Virus record (IMG/VR): IMGVR_UViG_3300022689_000130
Coordinates: 1 to 64,000 of that record
Reading direction: 5' to 3' (one strand)
DNA length: 64,000 nt
Source of the DNA: a virus
The notes beneath the pieces were generated by a model. The model saw nothing but the letters and a program-made list of their open reading frames with translations, searched no databases and was not told the DNA's origin. Positions 21,970-30,739 of the stretch are shown in pieces. Every line of letters starts with the position of its first letter. Within the stretch, counting starts at the first letter, position 1. The position numbers and the translations under genes were made by a program.

Positions 21970-23762
21970 TATGCTATTCCTGCCCGGCGCTTGAGCCACT
22001 CTTGCATTTGGATGACTTTTTGTTCCGGATTTTCGTAACGATGTTCGAAATACATGTCCAAATCAACGCCATATTCTTTAGCTAGCTCTTTTGCTTGAGA
22101 TAGGATTTCCCATTCGTCTTCATGGCTCATACCAGCCATAGCTGCTTGGTAGCGGTCGGCCATGTCGCGGATAATTGATTCAGCACCACTTTTGTCTAGC
22201 TTTTCTTCATACATGTCCTTGAATCCAGCGGCACCCAAAGCATAGTCTACATCTTCACGGTTGGTGGCGCGCATGTCAGGCTCACGTAGTATGTCCTCAA
22301 TATCACTCATGTCCACACTGTCTGGATAGCTCTGGCGGATGCGGTTTGCAAGGCGCTCAAGTGATGCTAGGTGTTCATCGTCTGCTATCTGTAGCAATGC
22401 ACGAATGACTTCTTTTGAGTTCCACTGCTCACCTGATCCTTCGTTTATTGATTCATCTTTGTAACCCAAATCGTCATGCAAGTGATCATATTCGTCATCG
22501 CCATAATGGCGACGTAGATCATTCTCTTCTTCGTCACTGTCAGCATAGTCGTTGAGATCAAGTTCATGTGGTTCAAAGTCCATTGCGAAATCATGATTGT
22601 AAAGGCGAACAGTTACACTATTAGGACGTGCTGACATAACTATACCGGTTTCGCCTTCCCATTCGCCGCTCGTAACAATGACGTCATCATTATGATCAAA
22701 GGAACCCTTCTTTGCTTCATGGACCGGATCCATGCCATGTTCCTTAGCAATGTCAATTGTGGTTTTGATAAGTTCATCCATGGTGCGGTAAACGTTGTCT
22801 TTGTTTTGACGGAGAGCTCTGTCGGCTTCGGCAAGGACACTTTCAACATCATTCAAATCAACGTCCCACAAGTCAACAATTCGATCATAAACGAAAACAA
22901 CCGCTGATGTCATGAACCCGTCATACACATAGCTGAATCCATATTCTGTGTTTTTCCAGTTGTCAAACAGTGGTCCCCAGCCAGCCTTTTCCATTGCTTG
23001 CTTAAAGACTTGGTAAGGCTTCTTTTTCTTGTGCATTGAATAATCAAGTGGGCCCTCTTTAAGAGGATAGCCAGCTAGTTCAGCAATACGATTAATTTCT
23101 GCAATTGATTCGTCTTTATACATTAGTTTTGCGTTTGCTGCGTCAGCTTCATCATCATAAACGTCATCATATGAATCAATCTCAGACTGTGCATGAGCAT
23201 ATCCATCATTCCACTCTTCATGTTCTTCAGTACCCTCAGGGTATGGATTTAAATCATCAAATCCATTACCAGTATAAGCACGGTGACCTTCCCAGTAAGG
23301 CCCTTCCATTCCATCTGATTCTTCAACGGGTTGATCATCTTGCATCACTGCATCTGGATCGTCTTCACTGTCAACGTTCTGTGTGCTTACGCCGTTTTGC
23401 ACACCGCCACTGTAATTGCTGCTCTGTGCTGTCTTTGATTGGCTCGACTGATCTCTTGCTGGTGCTTTTTTGGTTTTATTAGGGGCAGGGCGGGTTGCGG
23501 CGGCGCTGGTTGGTTTACGTGGCGAACTGTTACCCATGCTATATTCTAATTGTGGCAGCGGACCAAGTATTGCACTTACCTCGGCGCGATCGCCTGCTGT
23601 ATATGCATCGTTAAGAGCCAGAATATCGCTTAAACTCAAACGATCAACAATCTCATCAAGCTGAGGTTCATCAAGCTCTTCATGAAACATCGTATTTACC
23701 ATGTTTTGAATTGCGTCATGTAACGTGCTGTTTGTTTTGTCTATTGATTCAAAAAGTTTCAT
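21969..23762 (-). CDS. Large acidic head-associated protein with internal leader-like motifs
   Basis: 597 residues. It starts MKLFESIDK (LFE site near the start). Residues about 75-200 are a low-complexity Ser/Pro/Asp linker. Near residue 218 the segment INRIAELAGYPLKEGP repeats the MDINRLxxLAG leader of neighbouring proteins and is followed by an LKE site, as if a second leader were fused inside. A KOW-like stretch follows (DDVIVTSGEWEGETGIVMSA), and the C-terminus is helical. This layout suggests a polyprotein or fusion of packaged proteins. No enzyme motif is seen. Confidence 0.55.
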   Translation of the reverse strand: MKLFESIDKTNSTLHDAIQNMVNTMFHEELDEPQLDEIVDRLSLSDILALNDAYTAGDRAEVSAILGPLPQLEYSMGNSSPRKPTSAAATRPAPNKTKKAPARDQSSQSKTAQSSNYSGGVQNGVSTQNVDSEDDPDAVMQDDQPVEESDGMEGPYWEGHRAYTGNGFDDLNPYPEGTEEHEEWNDGYAHAQSEIDSYDDVYDDEADAANAKLMYKDESIAEINRIAELAGYPLKEGPLDYSMHKKKKPYQVFKQAMEKAGWGPLFDNWKNTEYGFSYVYDGFMTSAVVFVYDRIVDLWDVDLNDVESVLAEADRALRQNKDNVYRTMDELIKTTIDIAKEHGMDPVHEAKKGSFDHNDDVIVTSGEWEGETGIVMSARPNSVTVRLYNHDFAMDFEPHELDLNDYADSDEEENDLRRHYGDDEYDHLHDDLGYKDESINEGSGEQWNSKEVIRALLQIADDEHLASLERLANRIRQSYPDSVDMSDIEDILREPDMRATNREDVDYALGAAGFKDMYEEKLDKSGAESIIRDMADRYQAAMAGMSHEDEWEILSQAKELAKEYGVDLDMYFEHRYENPEQKVIQMQEWLKRRAGIA

Positions 23763-24043
23763 TTGTTGAGTGCCTTTACCATTTTGCTCGCCGGATTTGT
23801 ACGTTTGGTCCTTTGGGCTTTTCGCGCCATACGGCTGCCTTTCTGAGCCTTTGTTCTACGCAAAGTAAAGCGTTTTTTCATATCTACCGGTTTACTGCAT
23901 TGACTCGGATCACTTACTACGCGGCCTTTTCTTTTGCCGAATGTGCAACGATATTTTCGAGCGATTTTTCCACCCTTACGTGCCCAAACCATTTTGGTCT
24001 CAACCAAGCTGTCGCCCTCATTTAAGATTTCATACATCTTCAT
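23759..24043 (-). CDS. Very basic internal-type protein (DNA-binding candidate)
   Basis: 94 residues from ATG 24043 (AAGGA upstream). MKMYEILNEGDS gives an LNE site. After it comes a basic body: KGGKIARKYRCTFGKRKGR, two Cys (RCTFG, SQCSK), then MKKRFTLRRTKAQKGSRMAR. Such charge suits DNA binding inside the capsid. Similar basic proteins are conserved in marine T4-like phages. The late box CATAAATA stands 16 bases upstream. Confidence 0.65.
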   Translation of the reverse strand: MKMYEILNEGDSLVETKMVWARKGGKIARKYRCTFGKRKGRVVSDPSQCSKPVDMKKRFTLRRTKAQKGSRMARKAQRTKRTNPASKMVKALNK

Positions 24044-24059
24044 CGCAAATCCTTCTGAA

Positions 24060-24067
24060 TATTTATG
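24060..24067 (-). promoter_or_regulatory. Late promoter for the basic protein
   Basis: CATAAATA, 16 bases before ATG 24043 with AAGGA between. Confidence 0.55.
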
Positions 24068-24132
24068 CGCGTTACACACAAAGTAAGCTCTATCATTCCA
24101 ACACAACAAATCTCCAATGTTGTAGTCGACAA

Positions 24133-24429
24133 TCAGATAACAGCGATAAGAAGAACCACAATGGTACTGAGCAGCCCACCAACGATAGTTGCAGCGGCGC
24201 CAACGAAAAGATTATGCGTTCCTTTTGTATTGAGAGCATTTTCTTCGCGAATTGTCTGCATATTTTCGGCATGTTCTTTGCGAAACTCTTCCAGATTAAC
24301 AATAACAGCATCAATGCGCCCATCAATTATATCAACCTTTTCAGATATTATCTCGTAACGCTGACGATTCATCTCAACGTGAACTTCAAGGTTAGTTTTT
24401 TCCAGTTCGCTTGAAATAAGTTTCGTCAT
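24133..24429 (-). CDS. Coiled-coil protein with C-terminal membrane anchor (XhlA-like)
   Basis: 98 residues: a soluble helical coiled coil (MTKLISSELEKTNLEVHVEM...) and one C-terminal hydrophobic span (LFVGAAATIVGGLLSTIVVL). The layout equals XhlA-type haemolysin/holin-accessory proteins. It stands among head genes with its own late box at 24448-24455. A lysis or membrane role is possible. Confidence 0.5.
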   Translation of the reverse strand: MTKLISSELEKTNLEVHVEMNRQRYEIISEKVDIIDGRIDAVIVNLEEFRKEHAENMQTIREENALNTKGTHNLFVGAAATIVGGLLSTIVVLLIAVI

Positions 24430-24447
24430 CTCTCTTCCTTCTTACCA

Positions 24448-24455
24448 TATTTATT
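24448..24455 (-). promoter_or_regulatory. Late promoter for the XhlA-like gene
   Basis: AATAAATA, 18 bases before ATG 24429. Confidence 0.5.
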
Positions 24456-24483
24456 GTGTATATGTCCAGAAATATATAAGCAG

Positions 24484-24894
24484 TTATTTAAAAAAATAGA
24501 GATTTACATTATCTTTAGTGTCAAACACATTTATAGGAAATTCCACCGTGTTTTTAAGATCGCTTGTGATAGCCACGTTGTTTGATTCTTCAATCAATAA
24601 TCCAAACTCATTCTTACCATCATTCCACACATTTTCTCTTTCAATCCAAAACTTCAGTGACCAAACTGTTTGAGGCTCACTACCGTAAAATGTCCCAAAG
24701 TGTAAGTTTGTGAGAGGAACATTATGATGAATTACCACAGTAGGATCCATAACCTGTGTGCGTAGGCCAATCGTCTGTAGCAATACGTTAAGGTTTTGCT
24801 GCTGATGATATTCGATAGTATTATTAAGGTTGCTTTGTCTGACATTTGTATTGGTAATATCAACCAATGTCATTGCTGTGATTTGTTGCGTCAT
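24484..24894 (-). CDS. Phage protein of unknown function, likely structural
   Basis: 136 residues with Asn/Gln-rich N-terminal helices and a beta-rich body (HFGTFYGSEPQTVWSLKFWI). No family is recognised. Its start overlaps the end of the next gene by four bases, and both lie in the late head block. Confidence 0.5.
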   Translation of the reverse strand: MTQQITAMTLVDITNTNVRQSNLNNTIEYHQQQNLNVLLQTIGLRTQVMDPTVVIHHNVPLTNLHFGTFYGSEPQTVWSLKFWIERENVWNDGKNEFGLLIEESNNVAITSDLKNTVEFPINVFDTKDNVNLYFFK

Positions 24895-25607
24895 TTAGTA
24901 AGTGCATCGCCTATTCGACTGCCCAAAGCATAACCTCCCATTGTTGCTGCTGTTGCGACGGCTGCTGCGCCTGCAATTTTAGCAGCACGAGACTCGGGAT
25001 TTGATGCATTGCTGTCAATGAGATCATGATTTCTAGCTAGAGAATTAACATACTGATACATTTCACTACGTCGAGCATGTGTCCGATAAAAGAATATCAT
25101 TCGTGTAAGCACAATGCGTTTTTGTCCTGTTGATAAATTTGGCCAGCCTTGTGCTAATCGTCGAATACTGCGATAGTTTGAGTTTTGTATATGCAATGCA
25201 AATTCTAAACGCTGTAATGTTTGCCGTGCCATGCCTTGACTGAGGTTGTTTTGGTGTGCCATACGAAGATAACGCAAAATTTGTTGCTCATTGGGTTGAA
25301 TTCGATCTAGCAGGGTTACATCAGCATCAGTCCCTAATAAGTCAGTTCGATTTTGCGTAATTACATGTAAATTGAGATAAAGATCAGTGCTCATCTGGCG
25401 GAAGTTATTGAAGCTATTGAAGGTTGCTGTTCTTCCAGCATATTCACGACTGGCCGGCGCGCTTTCAAACTCATTATATAAAATCCATATAGCAATCATG
25501 TCCATGAATGCCATGTCAGCCACTTCACGTGCGGTTATGCGCTTGAACGCTTGCTTGCTGCGATACATGCGACTTTCTGTCAAATCATTTACAAGTTTCA
25601 AGTCCAT
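24891..25607 (-). CDS. Helical head-block protein with LTE leader
   Basis: 238 residues. The N-terminus MDLKLVNDLTESRMYRSKQ offers an LTE site. The body is helical and Arg-rich (RTHARRSEMYQYVNSLARN). The C-terminus has a small-residue hydrophobic stretch (AAKIAGAAAVATAATMGGYA) that could insert in a membrane or form a glycine-zipper helix. This resembles ejected internal proteins, but that is an inference. Confidence 0.55.
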   Translation of the reverse strand: MDLKLVNDLTESRMYRSKQAFKRITAREVADMAFMDMIAIWILYNEFESAPASREYAGRTATFNSFNNFRQMSTDLYLNLHVITQNRTDLLGTDADVTLLDRIQPNEQQILRYLRMAHQNNLSQGMARQTLQRLEFALHIQNSNYRSIRRLAQGWPNLSTGQKRIVLTRMIFFYRTHARRSEMYQYVNSLARNHDLIDSNASNPESRAAKIAGAAAVATAATMGGYALGSRIGDALTK

Positions 25608-25619
25608 ATTATTATCTCC

Positions 25620-26723
25620 TTAGCTCGGTTTCCAGCGGTGGCGCGGAACCAACTTTACTTTGTGCTTGAGGCTCACGTATCCTTCGCCCCCTGCTTGCCC
25701 ATTTGTTGATGCTTTGATATCTGTCGTGGCAGCTTCCATCTGATCAATGATGTTGTTCTTGGTTTTTGCTACTGCACGAACTAAATCAAATAGTGCCGGA
25801 AACGCTCGAGGATTCTCTTCATTGATTGCTGCTAACTTTGCTTGCTTATTGGCACTAACTTTACTAGTTGGTAACCAATCAAAGAAAGCCTTGGTTGATA
25901 CCTCGTTCGATTTGCCTGCACGAGTCATTTGGTTATTGAACGTGTAGATAATATTAGGTATGTCGCTTAGCCCTGGCTTTTTTTCAATCAGCTGATCTAA
26001 CATGGGACCGTTTTTGCGAATCTCTGCTTCGAGTTTATTAAGAATGCTCGAGTCAATGTGTGGTTTTTTCGGTGCATATGTTTGTCCAAGTGCTAGCACT
26101 TGGTTACTGTTGAGTTGCTTGACTGTGTCTTGTCCGATCACCGCTTTGTTTGGACTGTTCCAAGCATCAAACTTGAGGTGCAGAGCAATGCCTACTTGTG
26201 TTTGTGCAACACGCTTACCGAGCTCGCTCGCAGGGTCGACAGTGTATGTAACTTGGTTACTCTTGAACTGGATGCCAGCGTCTGATTGTTGCTTGGGTGC
26301 TAGCAATGGTGAGTAAATCAAGTCACCAGTCACATAGCCTGAAAAGTTTGGCGGAACGCTGGCTTCTAGCATAGGGAAGATCTGGACAAAGTCCTGACCC
26401 ATTACTTGACGCCAATCCTCGCCCTTGCCTGCTGTTGTGATGTATTCAAACGCTGCGTCTGGGCTGGTGAGCGGATTGTTCTTTGCCCAGTTGCCCTTAG
26501 TTCCCATCCCAAATACGCCGTTCTCATCACGTCCGTAAAACAGTGCAACCTTGCCATCCCATTTGATGCTGAGATCATGCTGGTCATCGTCTGTAAGGTC
26601 ACGTAGAATGTCTAGCGCCTCTTGTGCACCTTCGCTACCATAGAAAAATACCAGGTCCTCAATGTGATTGAGGTCCCTGCCCATCTTTTTGCGTTCAGCT
26701 TCTATCAGGTGACGTAGTCTCAT
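25620..26723 (-). CDS. Ligase-like covalent nucleotidyltransferase with prohead leader
   Basis: 367 residues. After the leader MRLRHLIEAE (LIE site), LSIKWDGKVALFYGRDE has the KxDG nucleotidyl-attachment motif of DNA/RNA ligases and capping enzymes. GYVTGDLIYSP fits motif III and GEGYVSLKHKVKLVPR fits motifs IV-V (EG.V.k and K..R). No OB-fold domain follows, so it may be a minimal enzyme. The substrate is unknown. With its packaging-type leader and the pol-beta-like neighbour, it could repair or seal DNA on entry. The fold assignment rests on these motifs. Confidence 0.6.
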   Translation of the reverse strand: MRLRHLIEAERKKMGRDLNHIEDLVFFYGSEGAQEALDILRDLTDDDQHDLSIKWDGKVALFYGRDENGVFGMGTKGNWAKNNPLTSPDAAFEYITTAGKGEDWRQVMGQDFVQIFPMLEASVPPNFSGYVTGDLIYSPLLAPKQQSDAGIQFKSNQVTYTVDPASELGKRVAQTQVGIALHLKFDAWNSPNKAVIGQDTVKQLNSNQVLALGQTYAPKKPHIDSSILNKLEAEIRKNGPMLDQLIEKKPGLSDIPNIIYTFNNQMTRAGKSNEVSTKAFFDWLPTSKVSANKQAKLAAINEENPRAFPALFDLVRAVAKTKNNIIDQMEAATTDIKASTNGQAGGEGYVSLKHKVKLVPRHRWKPS

Positions 26724-27628
26724 AGATATTTCTGAATCTCTTCTGGCATACCCAAGTCTTGGATAGTCTTGTCTGCTGCAATTGCTCGTGCAAATGGTTC
26801 TACCAACTCGGGGTGATTCTTTTCGATCGCTGCTAGGATTGTCTCAAAGCTATTGAGGTCTTTTGATGTTCCTAGTCGCAACACCTTTGCAATCTCGTCA
26901 CCGCGCTTCCATGGCCCACCAATCACTTCGTTTTCCCAAGCCTTAGTGTAGCCCTTGCCGTCCTTGCGTGGCTTGAGTCTGCGCACAACGCGCACCAAGC
27001 CTTTTGAACTGCTGAACATGTAACGCTCTACTTCAACTGGTCGGCCATCTGGGGTTCGTTTACTTCCCTCTTTTCGATCCACGAACTGACTTAGTGCACC
27101 AATTGCAATGTTGCGGTGTGCACCCTTATACTGGCTTTCTTTTTCGCTTGGTGCGTGATAGAATGTCTTGAGCCACTCAGGATCTTCATCCATCATGTAG
27201 TCAACCTGCACATAGCCTGTGCGCTTTTTGTTGGTTTCGAGTTCTGGGTTGTAGCCTTGAATTTCGACACGGCTCATTAGCACAAGTGGACCTTTTACAG
27301 TGTGGTCCACGATCGATGACTTTTCAACTTGTGCTTTAAACTCTTTGAATTTCTCAGGAGAAATATTGATTGCGACGTCGATATCACCGCTGAATTCTTT
27401 CTTGCCAACGCTACCTAAAACGTTGTTTTGCAAATCAATACCAATGTCGCGCTCAAGGCGCTGTAGCGTTGGCTTGATTTCACTTTTGTGAATAGCGCCA
27501 ACGCCTTCCATATGTCCGCCCTCGCGCAACTTGATTGGCGCGAGCTCGATACCTTTGATTCTACCTTTTCTGGGGCCTCGTCTCCGGCGACGCTTGTGAC
27601 CTCCACTTAGAATATCTTCAACTTTCAT
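26720..27628 (-). CDS. Pol-beta-type nucleotidyltransferase
   Basis: 302 residues. GSVGKKEFSGDIDVAIN is the GS...GDIDV signature (two metal-binding Asp) of the pol-beta/MNT superfamily, and GYVQVDYMMDED supplies the third Asp. The N-terminus begins MKVEDILSGG and is rich in Arg/Lys (HKRRRRRGPRKGR). It could be a polymerase, terminal transferase or nucleotide-adding toxin-like enzyme. Its stop overlaps the start of the ligase-like gene, so the pair is co-translated, reminiscent of gap-filling plus sealing. The mRNA appears to start at a mini-frame MGFYYES overlapping its ATG. Confidence 0.65.
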   Translation of the reverse strand: MKVEDILSGGHKRRRRRGPRKGRIKGIELAPIKLREGGHMEGVGAIHKSEIKPTLQRLERDIGIDLQNNVLGSVGKKEFSGDIDVAINISPEKFKEFKAQVEKSSIVDHTVKGPLVLMSRVEIQGYNPELETNKKRTGYVQVDYMMDEDPEWLKTFYHAPSEKESQYKGAHRNIAIGALSQFVDRKEGSKRTPDGRPVEVERYMFSSSKGLVRVVRRLKPRKDGKGYTKAWENEVIGGPWKRGDEIAKVLRLGTSKDLNSFETILAAIEKNHPELVEPFARAIAADKTIQDLGMPEEIQKYL

Positions 27629-27646
27629 AATAAAAACCCATGCTCG

Positions 27647-27654
27647 TATTTATG
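27647..27654 (-). promoter_or_regulatory. Late promoter abutting a mini-frame ATG
   Basis: CATAAATA, five bases, ATG 27641. That ATG opens a seven-codon frame whose stop overlaps the ATG region of the pol-beta-like gene (27628). Confidence 0.5.
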
Positions 27655-27711
27655 AATAACAAGCATGGTTCAACATCTCAGCCAAATTGCGGATAGAATG
27701 AGAAAACGTAA

Positions 27712-27966
27712 TTAACGCTTTCGACCTTCATTAATTTTTCTTATCCCTCGTTGAAACTTTTTAGGGTCTTGTGTGCGAATAGCATTTAGCAGTCTTTTGG
27801 ACAAATCACGAGCCATGTCTTCATCGTAGGTTTCGTTAATGAGGCTTAACAAATTCTCTGTACCAGCAATAATGTTCACAGCTTTACTTTCGATAAAATG
27901 TTCTTTATCTTTGCGTATATCAATGCGACTAATTTCTTCAAGTATGCTTCGAGTATGCTTTTTCAC
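27712..27966 (-). CDS. Small helical protein with LEE leader
   Basis: 84 residues from GTG 27966 (MKKHTRSILEEISRID). The leader offers an LEE site. The rest is one helical, mixed-charge domain ending in basic residues. A GATAAATA late box (27990-27997) lies 23 bases upstream. Function unknown. Confidence 0.5.
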   Translation of the reverse strand: MKKHTRSILEEISRIDIRKDKEHFIESKAVNIIAGTENLLSLINETYDEDMARDLSKRLLNAIRTQDPKKFQRGIRKINEGRKR

Positions 27967-27989
27967 TATAACTAGATCCCTTATAATCT

Positions 27990-27997
27990 TATTTATC
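27990..27997 (-). promoter_or_regulatory. Late promoter
   Basis: GATAAATA ahead of the GTG at 27966. Confidence 0.5.
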
Positions 27998-28001
27998 TGT
28001 A

Positions 28002-29378
28002 TTATTCAGATTTTCGAAGTATAGCCTTAAGCTTGTCGGCACTGTTAATCGCTTTCTCTGTGTTATTACTCTTTTCAGTTGTATTGGCGCGGCGCTTGCT
28101 AAGTTTGTCGTATAGTGCATTGCTAGTTGCGGTTTCAGAATCATCTTCGTCTTCGTCAAGGTCAGTGATTCTCAAGCTATCAATATCGAACGCCAGATCG
28201 AGCTTTTGTCCCACGCCCGAACTTGAACGTGTTTTCATGAATTGCACTTGCACCCGCCCGCGCTCCCGCATCGCACGACTAGAAAAGATACCGATTAGGT
28301 TGTCTGCTGTATTGATTTTACTGATACCACCAGCAATGTGGCTGTGATCAAACTCTACTTCGTCAACAGCGCCACGATTAAGTTGGCTTGCTGTTGCAAA
28401 CAGATAGTCGCCCTCAATAGACAGGTTGCGCAGTTCTTCCGAAACGTGCTTGTCCTTGAGAAATACATTATCTGCGCTAACCTTGGCTTTGGCTGGCGTC
28501 ATAAGGTCTAGATAGTCCACAAGTATAGCATCAACTTTGAGGTCATGCTGAATTTGAAATTCTTTGACATATGCTCTAATATCGTTGACATCAATGCCGC
28601 TGGGCATCTGGATGATTTGCAGCTTGCCTGACTTTTTGGCCTTCATGCTAACTTTGAGCGCGACATCTTCAATGTTCTTGAACAGCTCTTTTGTACTCTT
28701 GCCCGTGAGCATACTGTCCAGACGCATAGAGCAGAGATCTTCACTAAGTTCTAGGCTGATGTAGAGAACATTGAACCCTTTTTCAACCCAGTTAAGGGCA
28801 AGGTTTTGAAGGAAAAGTGATTTACCTGCACCACTACCACCAGCAAAGATGTTTAGCTCTCCGCGGTTAAAGCCACCGTATAGATGGAAGTCAATGTCGC
28901 GCCAGCCCGTGCTAGTGCCGCCCTTTTTATCCATGATACGCTGAAGGCGTTCTGCAGGATTTTCCCAATAGTTTGTGCCAAGTTCTTTTGCAAGACCAAT
29001 TTGTACGGCGTTCTTGATTAAGTCTTCAACTGCACCATATTCCTGTTTCTCAAGCATATCAGTTGACTTGAGGATTGCTGCTTCGATTGCTTTATGCCTA
29101 CAAAAGCGTTCAAAGTCATTGAGAAACCATTTGCGGTGATCCTCACTCGCCCGGCCGATATCTTGTAACTCTAGTCCAGTTTTCGCCTTAATTTGCTTGA
29201 GCTCAGGAACCGAACCATATTCGTCAGCATACTCCCGAACAAACTTGACACTATCACGTATGCTACGATCAAAAAAATCTTCATTCAAAATGTTGTTACA
29301 ACGCACGAACAGTTCATGATCGCTCACCAAAAATTCCAAGTAAAGCTGTTGTAATTCTGTATTATACTCTTCAGCCAT
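28002..29378 (-). CDS. 41: Replicative DNA helicase, gp41 (DnaB family)
   Basis: It unwinds DNA ahead of the phage polymerase. Residues about 1-140 form the N-terminal collar domain. The RecA-type domain has Walker A GGSGAGKSLFLQNLA near residue 180, Walker B with LVDYLDLM, and HIAGGISKINTADN near the C-terminal part (sensor and Arg-finger region, Arg in SSRAMRERGR). 458 residues is normal for T4-like gp41. The primase gene lies 300 bases upstream on the same strand, so the primosome is encoded as a unit. No intein is present. Confidence 0.93.
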   Translation of the reverse strand: MAEEYNTELQQLYLEFLVSDHELFVRCNNILNEDFFDRSIRDSVKFVREYADEYGSVPELKQIKAKTGLELQDIGRASEDHRKWFLNDFERFCRHKAIEAAILKSTDMLEKQEYGAVEDLIKNAVQIGLAKELGTNYWENPAERLQRIMDKKGGTSTGWRDIDFHLYGGFNRGELNIFAGGSGAGKSLFLQNLALNWVEKGFNVLYISLELSEDLCSMRLDSMLTGKSTKELFKNIEDVALKVSMKAKKSGKLQIIQMPSGIDVNDIRAYVKEFQIQHDLKVDAILVDYLDLMTPAKAKVSADNVFLKDKHVSEELRNLSIEGDYLFATASQLNRGAVDEVEFDHSHIAGGISKINTADNLIGIFSSRAMRERGRVQVQFMKTRSSSGVGQKLDLAFDIDSLRITDLDEDEDDSETATSNALYDKLSKRRANTTEKSNNTEKAINSADKLKAILRKSE

Positions 29379-29686
29379 TAGCCGTATATGATTCCTCTTG
29401 CCCGTAGCATCCTGATATCGTATTCACCTTCGTGTTCTTTATTCATTAGCTTAAACATAACATATTCTTCTGGTGTAAAATAGATACGGTAGTTTCCTAT
29501 ATCTAGTAGCGGTACCGTAGAGATCATGCCGCCACCTGTGTTTGAAAACGAGTTGATGACAGATGCAGACGCTGCGTCGACGAAACGTATGTCTACCTGA
29601 ACTGCAACCTGCTCCCATAATGGGGTCTTAAACCATGACCATCTTGGTTCTATAATCCACACTTCATTTATTTCAACCGCTTGCAT
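29378..29686 (-). CDS. Small phage protein between primase and helicase genes
   Basis: 102 residues, beta-rich (VWIIEPRWSWFKTPLW; YRIYFTPEEYVMFKLM). The gene touches both neighbours without gaps, so it is made with the primosome. No family is recognised. Confidence 0.6.
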   Translation of the reverse strand: MQAVEINEVWIIEPRWSWFKTPLWEQVAVQVDIRFVDAASASVINSFSNTGGGMISTVPLLDIGNYRIYFTPEEYVMFKLMNKEHEGEYDIRMLRARGIIYG

Positions 29687-30697
29687 TTACTTCAAAAATT
29701 TCTTTGACAAGACCCTAATCCTTGTTGGGTTATCAGTAGCACTTGAAAGTGCCGACTTGAGCACAAATGATCTGCCATATGCTTGTGCTGCTGCATTTGC
29801 ATCCTTGTGTTCGAGTAACCACTCTGGAAAGCTTACAAACCAGCCTTGTTTAATGGCTGGCTCTATCAATGCACGGCCTGGGCGATCACCATCAGGAAGC
29901 AAAACGGTCTTTCGCCTAAGCTGGTTGATCAAGCTTGCTTGTTCATCACTAAGGCTGTTACTTCCCAATGCTACTGCGTCAATACTTATAGCATCGAAAT
30001 CACCTTCCACTACGACCACAGCATTTCGGTCAGGTATTTGTCGATCAAGATTGAATACATAGTGAGGTGGCTTACGCACCAGATATTTGGGCGTTCCTTC
30101 TGGTGGATTACCAATAAATCTAGCATTATGTCCGACCACTTTTCCTGCATAACGATATGGCAAAATGATGCGCTTGCGATATCTGAAGTCAGCACTGGTA
30201 TATGCCCAATCATGCCAGTGCAGTAAATCTCTGTCGCTCAACATCAACAATGCTTTTTCAAAGTTGGCGTGCATTTGGGCAGGCGCGACTTCAGTCAAAA
30301 ATTCTATCCCGTCTGGTAATGCTACTGTAGGCCATTTAGGCTCAAACGGTGGTGGCTCAGCAGCAACAGGATTGAGCAACCGTGCTGTTTCTTCTTCGCG
30401 TAGTAGCTCTAAGCTTGCTCGCTGTAGGTCAGCTTCCTCACATCCAAATTGCTTGAGCAACTTCTTGACTTTACCGCCCATGTGACTGCCTGCTTTCCAT
30501 CCAGTCTTGTAGCCACAATTGAAGCAGTGATATACCCACTCATCATCACTAAAATGAAACCCGCCACGTCGCTTGCGGTCAGGTCTGCTTTCTCCATTGA
30601 TTACGCACACAGGACAGTTTCCAGAAACCCAGCCTGTACTGTTCTGGCGCCAGTCTGAAGGCAGACGTGATCGTACGAAATCTACGAAAAAATGCAT
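29687..30697 (-). CDS. 61: DNA primase, gp61
   Basis: It makes RNA primers for lagging-strand synthesis with gp41. A zinc ribbon opens the protein (CPVC ... CFNCG, residues about 28-60), followed by a TOPRIM domain with VVVVEGDFDAISIDA (catalytic Glu) and PDGDRPG (DxD-type metal site). I start at ATG 30697, giving 336 residues; the longer TTG frame overlaps the promoter. The -10 box TATACT ends seven bases before this ATG, so the transcript should begin at the start codon. No Shine-Dalgarno sequence is seen. Confidence 0.9.
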   Translation of the reverse strand: MHFFVDFVRSRLPSDWRQNSTGWVSGNCPVCVINGESRPDRKRRGGFHFSDDEWVYHCFNCGYKTGWKAGSHMGGKVKKLLKQFGCEEADLQRASLELLREEETARLLNPVAAEPPPFEPKWPTVALPDGIEFLTEVAPAQMHANFEKALLMLSDRDLLHWHDWAYTSADFRYRKRIILPYRYAGKVVGHNARFIGNPPEGTPKYLVRKPPHYVFNLDRQIPDRNAVVVVEGDFDAISIDAVALGSNSLSDEQASLINQLRRKTVLLPDGDRPGRALIEPAIKQGWFVSFPEWLLEHKDANAAAQAYGRSFVLKSALSSATDNPTRIRVLSKKFLK

Positions 30698-30704
30698 TGT
30701 TACA

Positions 30705-30733
30705 AGTATATTATAATCAAATGCTTCAGTCAA
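30705..30733 (-). promoter_or_regulatory. Sigma70-like promoter of the primase gene
   Basis: TTGACT (30733-30728), 17 bases, TATACT (30710-30705), seven bases, ATG 30697. Confidence 0.65.
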
Positions 30734-30739
30734 TAGTAA

